Shown piece by piece: positions 1 to 5,118 of a DNA stretch of 5,118 nt. How positions within the stretch are numbered: position 1 is the first letter of the stretch; every line of letters begins with the position of its first letter. The DNA comes from Methanosarcinaceae archaeon UBA470 (GTDB taxonomy: Archaea > Halobacteriota > Methanosarcinia > Methanosarcinales > Methanosarcinaceae). The stretch covers positions 1 to 5,118 of the forward strand of contig DAKU01000086.1 in NCBI GenBank assembly GCA_002508425.1. The letters run 5' to 3'. The notes under the pieces are model-generated. The model worked only from the letters and a program-made list of their open reading frames with translations. It was not told the origin of the DNA and ran no database searches. The position numbers and the translations under genes are program-made.

Positions 1-102
1 GCTCTATAAAATCCTGTTTTAGATCTTTCTCCTAATCATTTTATGAAAAACATCCCCTATATGATGATGAGCATGATAAGGATAATCGCTATCATCAAAG
101 GG

Positions 103-111
103 ATTATATAG
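103..111 (+). promoter_or_regulatory. Possible archaeal TATA box for a short transcript
   Basis: The sequence ATTATATAG is preceded by a purine-rich AAAGGG stretch resembling a BRE element. Transcription starting about 25 bases downstream would begin near 130-137 and would meet the hairpin terminator at 182-220. The region is AT-rich, so a TATA-like string by chance is quite possible; the support is only the spacing to the terminator. Confidence 0.25.
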
Positions 112-129
112 TCATTTGGAAATCTATAA

Positions 130-222
130 AGTGCCTAGAGGGGCAAAATGAACCATCAGGCAAGCACAGAAAAATGCGTCAGCCCGTCAAACCCTGGCGG
201 GCATCTCTCCTCTCTTTTTTAA
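130..222 (+). ncRNA. Candidate small RNA or small-protein transcript ending at the hairpin terminator
   Basis: Between a TATA-like element (103-111) and a strong hairpin plus T tract lies a segment of roughly 90 bases. It contains GAGGGG at 137-142, which resembles a ribosome binding site, five bases before an ATG at 148. That ATG opens a 24-codon frame (MNHQASTEKC...) that stops at 220-222, inside the terminator's T tract. The peptide shows no motif or membrane segment that I recognise. Alternatives are a non-coding RNA, the 3' untranslated tail of an upstream gene, or nothing functional. The 5' end is inferred only from TATA spacing. Confidence 0.2.
182..220 (+). terminator. Hairpin followed by pyrimidine/T tract, likely terminator
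   Basis: GCCCGTCA at 182-189 pairs with TGGCGGGC at 195-202, with one G-T wobble and a five-base loop, giving an 8-bp GC-rich stem in otherwise AT-rich DNA. It is followed by a pure pyrimidine stretch ending in six T residues at 215-220. In archaea the U-rich tract is the main termination signal, and a preceding hairpin is optional. It would end a transcript coming from the left and so insulate the pilus-like operon. Confidence 0.6.
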
Positions 223-266
223 CATTTCAAACTTGAGAAGTCCATTGGTATATGAGTAATAATCGT

Positions 267-302
267 CCTTTTTTCTTCTGTTTTTTGTTTTCCCTGTTTT
301 TA
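267..302 (+). terminator. U-rich tract, possible second termination signal
   Basis: Four T runs of 6, 6, 4 and 5 bases (269-274, 281-286, 288-291, 297-301) are interrupted only by short C/G-containing spacers, and no hairpin precedes them. Repeated U tracts of this kind are the recognised signal for factor-dependent (aCPSF1/FttA) termination in archaea. It could serve as backup to the hairpin at 182-220. Simple AT-rich intergenic composition is the alternative explanation. Confidence 0.35.
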
Positions 303-361
303 TATCTAATTAAGAATGGCATTTAATTTTATAAAAATCTTGAATCCATATCATACACCTC

Positions 362-382
362 AAACAAAACGTTTTTATATTG
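362..382 (+). promoter_or_regulatory. Probable BRE/TATA promoter of the ATPase operon
   Basis: TTTTTATATTG at 372-382 matches the archaeal TATA element and is directly preceded by an A-rich stretch (AAACAAAAC, 362-370) suitable as a BRE. Standard archaeal spacing puts the start of transcription near 400-406, leaving a leader of about 55 bases before the ATPase ATG. A competing TATA-like string (TTTTATAAAA) lies near 327-336. No other promoter-like gap exists further downstream, because the next two genes follow with gaps of 12 and 10 bases. Confidence 0.45.
366..375. promoter_or_regulatory. 10-bp palindrome overlapping the BRE/TATA region
   Basis: AAAACGTTTT is a perfect palindrome placed across the junction of the putative BRE and TATA box. 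A protein binding here would compete with TFB/TBP, so it is a plausible repressor operator. It does not extend beyond 10 bp and is of low complexity, so chance is a serious alternative. Confidence 0.2.
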
Positions 383-396
383 AAAAGTCACTTGTA

Positions 397-411
397 ATGA
401 TGATGATGATG
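397..411 (+). repeat. Five tandem ATG triplets in the operon leader
   Basis: Five consecutive ATG triplets are followed by AGA TAG, forming a seven-triplet mini-frame (five Met, Arg, stop at 415-417) about 40 bases before the ATPase start. It falls at or just after the predicted transcription start. It may be a simple trinucleotide repeat without function. A shorter ATG cluster (three tandem plus one nearby) is seen at 61-75. Confidence 0.6.
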
Positions 412-457
412 AGATAGATGGGCTTCATGCCTCAGATAGGATCTACCGGATGAAACA

Positions 458-2107
458 ATGATAGCCAAACTCGTCCAGAGAAATAACCCCAACAAATCAA
501 TGGATTCACTTTATTCGGCTATTACAGGTATAGACCTGCGATTCTGGAAAAAATCCCGCCGCTCCTTTCCGCAATATGATCAATCGGTGCATGGCCCGCT
601 CATCGAATATTCTGTTCCTGAAGGATATACTGAAATTGAGCGATATTGGGTTAATGAGCCCTACTCATTCATATCTATTTTAAAAAAGAAAGATGTGCAC
701 TATTTTCATGTCGTAGAGCCTGCACTAACAACCTATGAGAAAGAGCTTCTGGAGATGCTCTACGACGACCTCAAAGATTTACTTACGCTGGGAAAGATGA
801 TACAGAGAGAAAAAAAGCTGGAAGTTCTTACCAATAATGTACTACAGCTCTTCAAAAGATATCATGCAACCCTTGACATTCCCTCCATGCATCGAATTAT
901 GTATTACCTTGAGCGCAACTTTATGGGGGAGGGCAGGATAAATTCACTGCTTATGGACCCATTCATCGAGGACATTTCCTGTGACGGGCCAAATATACCG
1001 GTTTTTCTCTATCACGCAAAGTACCGTAATATAATGACAAATATAGTTTATGAGGAGCAGGAACTTAACTCCATGGTCATTAGGCTTTGCCAGAAAAGTG
1101 GCAAGCATATCTCCATAGGAGAACCACTGGTCGATGCAACCCTTCCCGATGGTTCTCGCCTTCAGGCAACCTTGGGTAAAGAGATTACTACAAGAGGAAG
1201 TTCATTTACCATCAGAAAGTTCCGTGGAGACCCGATCACACCCATAGACCTTATTGACTACAACACATGCACTGTGGAAATGATGGCGTATTTTTGGCTG
1301 GCTATGGAAAATGGGAACAGTGCATTATTTGCAGGCGGAACAGCATCAGGCAAGACCTCTATGCTCAATGCAGTTTCTCTTTTTATTCCACCCATGTCCA
1401 AAGTCGTTTCTATCGAAGATACAAGGGAACTAATGCTGCATCACGATAACTGGATAGCCGGAGTAACCAGAGAAGCAATTTCTTTTTCAGACAGGGGTGA
1501 GATCTCCATGTATGACCTGCTCAAGTCCGCCCTCAGGCAAAGACCTGAATATATACTAGTGGGTGAAGTTAGAGGAGCAGAAGCTCTCACTCTGTTTCAG
1601 GCAATATCTACAGGCCATGCAACATATTCTACCATCCACGCCGGTGATGTGCAAGCAGTTGTCAGCAGGCTTAGCAGTGAACCCCTAAATGTGCCACGTG
1701 TTATGTTACATTCTCTAGACATTATGACCATCCAGCTGCTAACTTTTGTGGATAATGAGAAGGTAAGACGGACAGAGACCGTTGTAGAACTTACTGATAT
1801 GGATTCCATAACAGGGGAATTGCTTGTAAACGAGCTATACAAATGGGATCCTCTTGCTGATAAGTTTCATCGCTCCGGTGACTCCCATGCTCTGAAAATG
1901 GTAATGCTGGCACGTGGTTGGAACCAAGAGAAACTGGAAAAGGAAATGAACAATCGCGAACTCATTCTTGAGTACATGAGCAAAAAGCAGATGCGAGATT
2001 ATGTTAGTGTATCCTTGGTTGTACAGGCATACTCAGCAAACCCGACAATGGTATTGGATGCCATAAAGAATGATATGCTTCAGGATATGATCTCCCAGAA
2101 CATTTGA
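458..2107 (+). CDS. Type II/IV secretion ATPase, archaeal pilus assembly type (FlaI/GspE2/TadA-like)
   Basis: This 549-residue protein is a RecA-fold secretion ATPase that would power assembly of a type IV pilus-like filament from the cytoplasmic face of the membrane, probably as a hexamer. Motifs seen in order: the N-terminal domain entry MDPFIEDISCDGP (166-178), which is typical of the archaeal family; DGSRLQAT (231-238) and FTIRKF (250-255), which carry conserved arginines; Walker A GGTASGKTS (293-301, Lys299); the Asp box SIEDTREL (318-325); Walker B ILVGEVRG (366-373, Glu370); and the His box around STGHATYSTIHAGD (384-397). All catalytic motifs are intact. Roughly 165 N-terminal residues and a charged helical tail after about 460 flank the core. 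The ATG at 458 is chosen because an in-frame stop lies at 437-439; only a weak Shine-Dalgarno-like GGATGA (448-453) precedes it. Met15 (500) is an alternative with no better site. It is the first gene of the operon and its partner is the next gene. Assigning it to adhesive pili rather than archaella is inference from the downstream gene. Confidence 0.93.
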   Translation: MIAKLVQRNNPNKSMDSLYSAITGIDLRFWKKSRRSFPQYDQSVHGPLIEYSVPEGYTEIERYWVNEPYSFISILKKKDVHYFHVVEPALTTYEKELLEMLYDDLKDLLTLGKMIQREKKLEVLTNNVLQLFKRYHATLDIPSMHRIMYYLERNFMGEGRINSLLMDPFIEDISCDGPNIPVFLYHAKYRNIMTNIVYEEQELNSMVIRLCQKSGKHISIGEPLVDATLPDGSRLQATLGKEITTRGSSFTIRKFRGDPITPIDLIDYNTCTVEMMAYFWLAMENGNSALFAGGTASGKTSMLNAVSLFIPPMSKVVSIEDTRELMLHHDNWIAGVTREAISFSDRGEISMYDLLKSALRQRPEYILVGEVRGAEALTLFQAISTGHATYSTIHAGDVQAVVSRLSSEPLNVPRVMLHSLDIMTIQLLTFVDNEKVRRTETVVELTDMDSITGELLVNELYKWDPLADKFHRSGDSHALKMVMLARGWNQEKLEKEMNNRELILEYMSKKQMRDYVSVSLVVQAYSANPTMVLDAIKNDMLQDMISQNI

Positions 2108-2110
2108 AGA

Positions 2111-2114
2111 GAGG
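2111..2114 (+). promoter_or_regulatory. Ribosome binding site of the platform gene
   Basis: GAGG sits five bases before the ATG at 2120, inside the 12-base gap after the ATPase stop. It supports this start and implies translation from a shared mRNA. Confidence 0.6.
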
Positions 2115-2119
2115 ATAAG

Positions 2120-4060
2120 ATGCACAATATTCTGCAAGCAACGTGTGATCTCTTCAGACCATTCATATCTAGAGATAAAGACCGCTATATTCAACTCAGA
2201 TTACAATTGCAGCGGGCTAGTATGAAGGTGCTTACTGATGAATATATTGTACGCGCCTATATATACGCTATTGTTTGTGGCATTCTAGCAGCATTTTTTA
2301 TATACACAGTGTCTAAAGGAACTGTTCTTCTTGTTTTTGCTCTATTGTTGACATCAAATCCACTCATATACGAAAGTATGGCCCCTTCCTACTGGACTAT
2401 AATAGAGACAGTATTCAGTTTTGTGGTAATGGCTTATATTACATTCACCACATCTCTTCTGATCCCAGGCATTAGAGCGGGGATAAGGATAGGCGTCATT
2501 GATCAATCTCTTTCTCATACCGTTGCTTTTCTATATGCGCTCAGTCATGGAGGCGCGATTACAATATTAGATATGTTCAGATCATTAAGTGAACATAGAG
2601 ATATATATGGAGCTGCTGCCGCAGAGTTCACCAAAATTGTAAATGATGTAGAATATTTTGGAACTGATTTGCTGACAGCATTAAGTAATGCTACTCGCAG
2701 ATCCCCTTCAGCAGAACTGCGGGATTTTTTAGAAGGTCTTTCTTCCGTGTTATCAAGTGGAGGGAACATTGGTGCTTACCTTGGCTCAAAGAGTAAATAT
2801 TTCCATGACAATGCCATGAAGCAGCAAAGAATGTTCTTTGAAACACTGGGAGTTATGGCAGAGGTATATATCTCTACCTTTGTAGCAGGTCCTCTTTTCC
2901 TGATGACAATATTAGTCGTCCTTGGCCTTATAAATCCCAGCAGCACGAAGATACTTTATGTAATAATTTACCTGATAATACCTATTAGTACTATAACGTA
3001 TTTGCTTCTTCTAAATTCACTAACAGGTCAAGGGGAAAAAAGAACAGAGATATACAAGCTGGACAAGTATCTTAAGGAATTTGATCATGTTCTTCTAAGA
3101 GAAGATACTGAAAATGAAAAGAAAAAAATAAAAACTATCAAATTTTACGAGAAAATCCATAAGATGACTGCCCGTTTACTTCATCCAATTAAATGGATGC
3201 AAGCAAATCCTACACATACTTTGTTAATTAGTGTACCCGCATGCGTCGTTTATCTTCACTATAATTTAAATAAACATATTGATTTCATTAATTTAACATC
3301 CATTTGGGATTTTAATACAGCAGCTCTTGCATCAATAGATAAACAATTATTCACTGCCATGCTCATAGTAGTGATTCCATATGTTCTCTTTTATGAACTA
3401 TGGCATATGAGAATAACGAAAATAGATGAGCAGATTCCTGATTTTTTGAAGAATCTTGCGAGTATGAATGAATCGGGCATGCTTTTAACCGATGCTATTG
3501 CTTTTGCAACACATTTAAAGATCGGAATACTACACACTGAAGTGAGGAGAATGCATAATGAACTATCCTGGGGTGCCACTCTTTCAGAAGCTCTGAAGAA
3601 ATTTGAGTATCGCATCAGGACTGAAATGACTACAAAAATAGTCTACATTATCATCAAAGCCACAGAAACCACCAGTAATATTATGAATGTACTTACAATT
3701 GCAGCTACGGATGCTGAAGTACAGAAGCAGTTGAAAAAAGAAAGAAAATCAGAGATGTTTGTGTATGTGTTCATCATTTATGTTGCCTATGGAGTGTTCC
3801 TTTTTATAGTCTACATTCTTGCGGCATTTTTTCTCCCATCCATGCCAATTGCAAGCACGAATACAAACATAGGAATGCCCCTGATCAAATTGGTGGACCT
3901 GGATGAATATAATGTACTTCTGTTTCATGCAGCCATGATCCAAGGATTGTGTTCGGGCCTTGTTGCAGGTAAAATGGAACGAGGGGAAGTTAGTGCTGGA
4001 TTAAAGTATTCGCTATTCATGATGTTCACTGCTTACTTGGTATTCATTACGTTCTTTTAA
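2120..4060 (+). CDS. Pilus assembly platform membrane protein with two T2SSF domains (FlaJ/TadC-like)
   Basis: This 646-residue polytopic protein would form the inner platform on which the ATPase acts to insert pilin subunits. Hydrophobic segments are visible at about 47-80, 92-115, 245-269, 278-299, 366-380, 410-427, 547-573, 597-617 and 627-645. Two cytoplasmic helical T2SSF regions can be placed at about 131-245 and 434-547; the second opens with DEQIPDFLKNLASMNESGM (436-454), characteristic of the family. The C terminus, with FHAAMIQGLCSGLVAGKMERG (602-622), matches the conserved tail of archaeal FlaJ-type proteins. A lysine/glutamate-rich linker (about 305-350) joins the halves. Carrying both T2SSF units in one chain is usual for archaea, whereas bacterial Tad systems split them into TadB and TadC. 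The start is supported by GAGG five bases upstream. The gene follows the ATPase by 12 bases and precedes the pilin-like gene by 10, so the three are probably co-transcribed. Confidence 0.9.
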   Translation: MHNILQATCDLFRPFISRDKDRYIQLRLQLQRASMKVLTDEYIVRAYIYAIVCGILAAFFIYTVSKGTVLLVFALLLTSNPLIYESMAPSYWTIIETVFSFVVMAYITFTTSLLIPGIRAGIRIGVIDQSLSHTVAFLYALSHGGAITILDMFRSLSEHRDIYGAAAAEFTKIVNDVEYFGTDLLTALSNATRRSPSAELRDFLEGLSSVLSSGGNIGAYLGSKSKYFHDNAMKQQRMFFETLGVMAEVYISTFVAGPLFLMTILVVLGLINPSSTKILYVIIYLIIPISTITYLLLLNSLTGQGEKRTEIYKLDKYLKEFDHVLLREDTENEKKKIKTIKFYEKIHKMTARLLHPIKWMQANPTHTLLISVPACVVYLHYNLNKHIDFINLTSIWDFNTAALASIDKQLFTAMLIVVIPYVLFYELWHMRITKIDEQIPDFLKNLASMNESGMLLTDAIAFATHLKIGILHTEVRRMHNELSWGATLSEALKKFEYRIRTEMTTKIVYIIIKATETTSNIMNVLTIAATDAEVQKQLKKERKSEMFVYVFIIYVAYGVFLFIVYILAAFFLPSMPIASTNTNIGMPLIKLVDLDEYNVLLFHAAMIQGLCSGLVAGKMERGEVSAGLKYSLFMMFTAYLVFITFF

Positions 4061-4064
4061 GGAG
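4061..4064 (+). promoter_or_regulatory. Ribosome binding site of the pilin-like gene
   Basis: GGAG directly follows the TAA stop of the platform gene and lies six bases before the ATG at 4071. It is a good match to the archaeal anti-Shine-Dalgarno sequence and fixes the start of the third gene. Confidence 0.65.
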
Positions 4065-4070
4065 TAACAG

Positions 4071-5118
4071 ATGTATCCAAAAGAAAAAGGCTTGGTAGAA
4101 AACTGTGATGCAGTCTCCGAAATAATAGGAGAAATACTACTAACAGGTATAGCTGTGATTGCATTCTCAACCATAGCTGTTTTTCTGCTTTCACCACAAG
4201 GCACCATCGAAAAACCAATAATCGATGTTGATGGCTGGGTAGATAGTAACATTGATACTATATGGATCAGACATGTAGGGGGAGAAAGAGTCCAGGTTGA
4301 CAACATCAAAATTTATGTGGATATCAATAATGATCGTTTTGAAATTAATCCACAACAACTTTTAGCTCTGCACACAAAACCTTTGTGGGAACTTGGCGAC
4401 ACTATAAGCTTGGATGCTTCGACTCTATGGGGAAAGGACATCATAGACACAGATCAGGTATATGTGGTAATGGTACATGTACCTTCTAACACTATCCTAA
4501 AAAGTGGTATGGTTCTCGGGAATATAATGGAACCTAGCAGTGTTAATCAAACCAATACCACGCCTGCAACACACATATATCCGATTTCAATATGGAATTT
4601 TGATGAAGGTAGCGGCAGCATACTACATGATACAAGAGGGAATAATGACGGAACTATCTACGGAGCTACGTGGAATACAGGTGTCAAGAATTATTCATTG
4701 AGTTTTAACGGTAACAGTAATTATGTAGCCATTCCACACAACTCTTCTCTTAACTTTACAGATGAAATGAGCATACTATTCTGGGTGAATTGCAGAAATG
4801 TCGCCGGTACGAATACAATCGTTGGAAAGGGAAGCAATGAAAAAGATAACTTTGATGTATTCGTGGTGCAAAGAGAACTTGTGTTTGAGTGGAATGATAG
4901 TAATAATAATTACGTGCGGACTTCAGGCATGAGCCTGTCTAACAATATATGGTATATGATCGGAATTACTTTTGATAAAGACGAGATACGGTTCTATAAA
5001 AATGGCCAGTTTATTGAAAGTAAACCAACTAATGGAGTGAAGTTGAAACCGAATACCAATAACTTATGGATTGGAAGACAGAATTCAGGAACATCAAATT
5101 TCTATTACAGAGGCAGGC
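4071..5118 (+). CDS. Type IV pilin-like surface protein with LamG/ConA-like domain, 3' end cut by the window
   Basis: An uninterrupted frame of 349 codons runs off the window edge, so the C terminus is unknown. A short N-terminal leader (1-14, ending ENCDA) is followed by VSEIIGEILL and a hydrophobic helix to about residue 40; this is the class III signal peptide and N-helix of archaeal type IV pilins (Pilin_N/DUF1628 type), with processing expected after Ala14. Residues about 45-150 form a beta-rich region typical of archaeal proteins with this N terminus. A Ser/Thr/Asn linker (about 151-170) leads to a LamG-type concanavalin A-like domain starting at WNFDEGSGS (175-183), with SFNGNSNYVAIP (211-222), the FWVN strand (237-240), DKDEIRFYKNGQ (302-313) and LWIGRQ (332-337). 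It ends at FYYRGR, just where the family usually continues with an IDEVRIYNRAL-like last strand, so at least that strand is missing. Six N-X-S/T sequons (Asn159, 162, 207, 224, 228, 275) suggest surface glycosylation. It is probably the substrate of the upstream ATPase and platform; the adhesive role is inferred. Confidence 0.85.
   Translation, partial: MYPKEKGLVENCDAVSEIIGEILLTGIAVIAFSTIAVFLLSPQGTIEKPIIDVDGWVDSNIDTIWIRHVGGERVQVDNIKIYVDINNDRFEINPQQLLALHTKPLWELGDTISLDASTLWGKDIIDTDQVYVVMVHVPSNTILKSGMVLGNIMEPSSVNQTNTTPATHIYPISIWNFDEGSGSILHDTRGNNDGTIYGATWNTGVKNYSLSFNGNSNYVAIPHNSSLNFTDEMSILFWVNCRNVAGTNTIVGKGSNEKDNFDVFVVQRELVFEWNDSNNNYVRTSGMSLSNNIWYMIGITFDKDEIRFYKNGQFIESKPTNGVKLKPNTNNLWIGRQNSGTSNFYYRGR

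Larger units (their letters stand above)
1..457. other. AT-rich intergenic region without a convincing protein gene
   Basis: This stretch lies upstream of the pilus-like operon. Every frame on both strands is broken by frequent stops; the longest ATG-initiated frames I found are just over 20 codons. What it does hold is a hairpin plus T tract (182-220), a second T-rich tract (267-302), TATA-like elements near 103-111 and 372-382, a 10-bp palindrome (366-375) and a run of five ATG triplets (397-411). It reads as the 3' end or tail of an upstream unit, a termination zone, then the promoter and leader of the ATPase operon. The first 22 bases could be the last codons of an upstream gene ending in TAG at 20-22, but too little is present to say. 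Confidence 0.7.

Noticed and set aside
2..22. Possible last codons of an upstream gene ending in TAG
   Set aside because: Seven triplets at the window edge cannot be judged; all three + frames stop within the first 35 bases.
73..95. Inverted repeat ATGATA...TATCAT
   Set aside because: The arms are only 6 bp, AT-rich and separated by 11 bases; this is expected by chance in such sequence.
43..111. 22-codon hydrophobic, Met/Ile-rich frame on the + strand
   Set aside because: It has no ribosome binding site and the composition follows the local ATG/ATA-rich sequence; it is most likely chance.
500..502. Met15 as the ATPase start
   Set aside because: There is no Shine-Dalgarno-like sequence upstream of it, and the ATG at 458 is the first one after the in-frame stop.
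1267..1449. A 60-residue frame on the + strand inside the ATPase gene
   Set aside because: It overlaps the Walker A coding region in another frame and has no separate start signal; it is a shadow of the ATPase.
1597..1842. A minus-strand open frame opposite the ATPase
   Set aside because: It is antisense to the conserved His box and the region after it, has a low-complexity Ser/Thr-rich translation, and shows no promoter or ribosome site.
2545..2769. Minus-strand open frame within the platform gene
   Set aside because: It is antisense to the first T2SSF domain and shows no independent coding support.
3391..3943. Two minus-strand frames opposite the second half of the platform gene
   Set aside because: They oppose the conserved second T2SSF domain and have no recognisable content.
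4013..4309. 98-residue minus-strand frame across the platform/pilin junction
   Set aside because: It would be antisense to the ribosome site, signal peptide and helix of the pilin-like gene, which are well supported on the + strand.
1..5118. CRISPR array, tRNA, rRNA, insertion sequence or attachment site
   Set aside because: No spaced direct repeats, cloverleaf, conserved rRNA stretches, transposase motifs or terminal inverted repeats were seen on either strand.

Overview
The window most likely comes from a methanogenic archaeon of the Methanosarcinales type. The reasons are an archaeal TATA/BRE-like promoter, U-rich terminator tracts, a FlaI/GspE2-type ATPase, a FlaJ/TadC-type membrane protein with two T2SSF domains, and a pilin-like N terminus of the form AVSEIIGEILL, a variant I associate with Methanosarcina relatives. 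The genus cannot be fixed from this sequence alone, and no ribosomal or other phylogenetic marker is present.

Layout: positions 1-457 are AT-rich and hold no convincing protein gene. They contain a GC-rich hairpin followed by a pyrimidine/T tract (182-220), a second T-rich tract (267-302), a possible short transcription unit upstream of the hairpin, and a probable promoter (about 362-382) for the downstream operon. Three genes follow on the + strand with gaps of only 12 and 10 nt: a secretion/assembly ATPase (458-2107), a polytopic platform protein (2120-4060), and a pilin-like surface protein carrying a LamG/concanavalin A-like domain (4071 to the window edge, incomplete).

Together these form a compact archaeal type IV pilus-like assembly locus. 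The ATPase would hydrolyse ATP in the cytoplasm as a hexamer. The membrane protein would be the platform through which it drives filament assembly. The third product would be the substrate: a class III signal peptide protein whose hydrophobic N-terminal helix joins the filament or its tip, and whose C-terminal lectin-like domain would be displayed outside the cell, probably glycosylated. No prepilin peptidase lies in the window, so processing would rely on an enzyme encoded elsewhere. The least ordinary element is the pairing of a dedicated ATPase/platform pair with a large LamG-tipped pilin-like protein, which suggests a specialised adhesion or surface-display machine.
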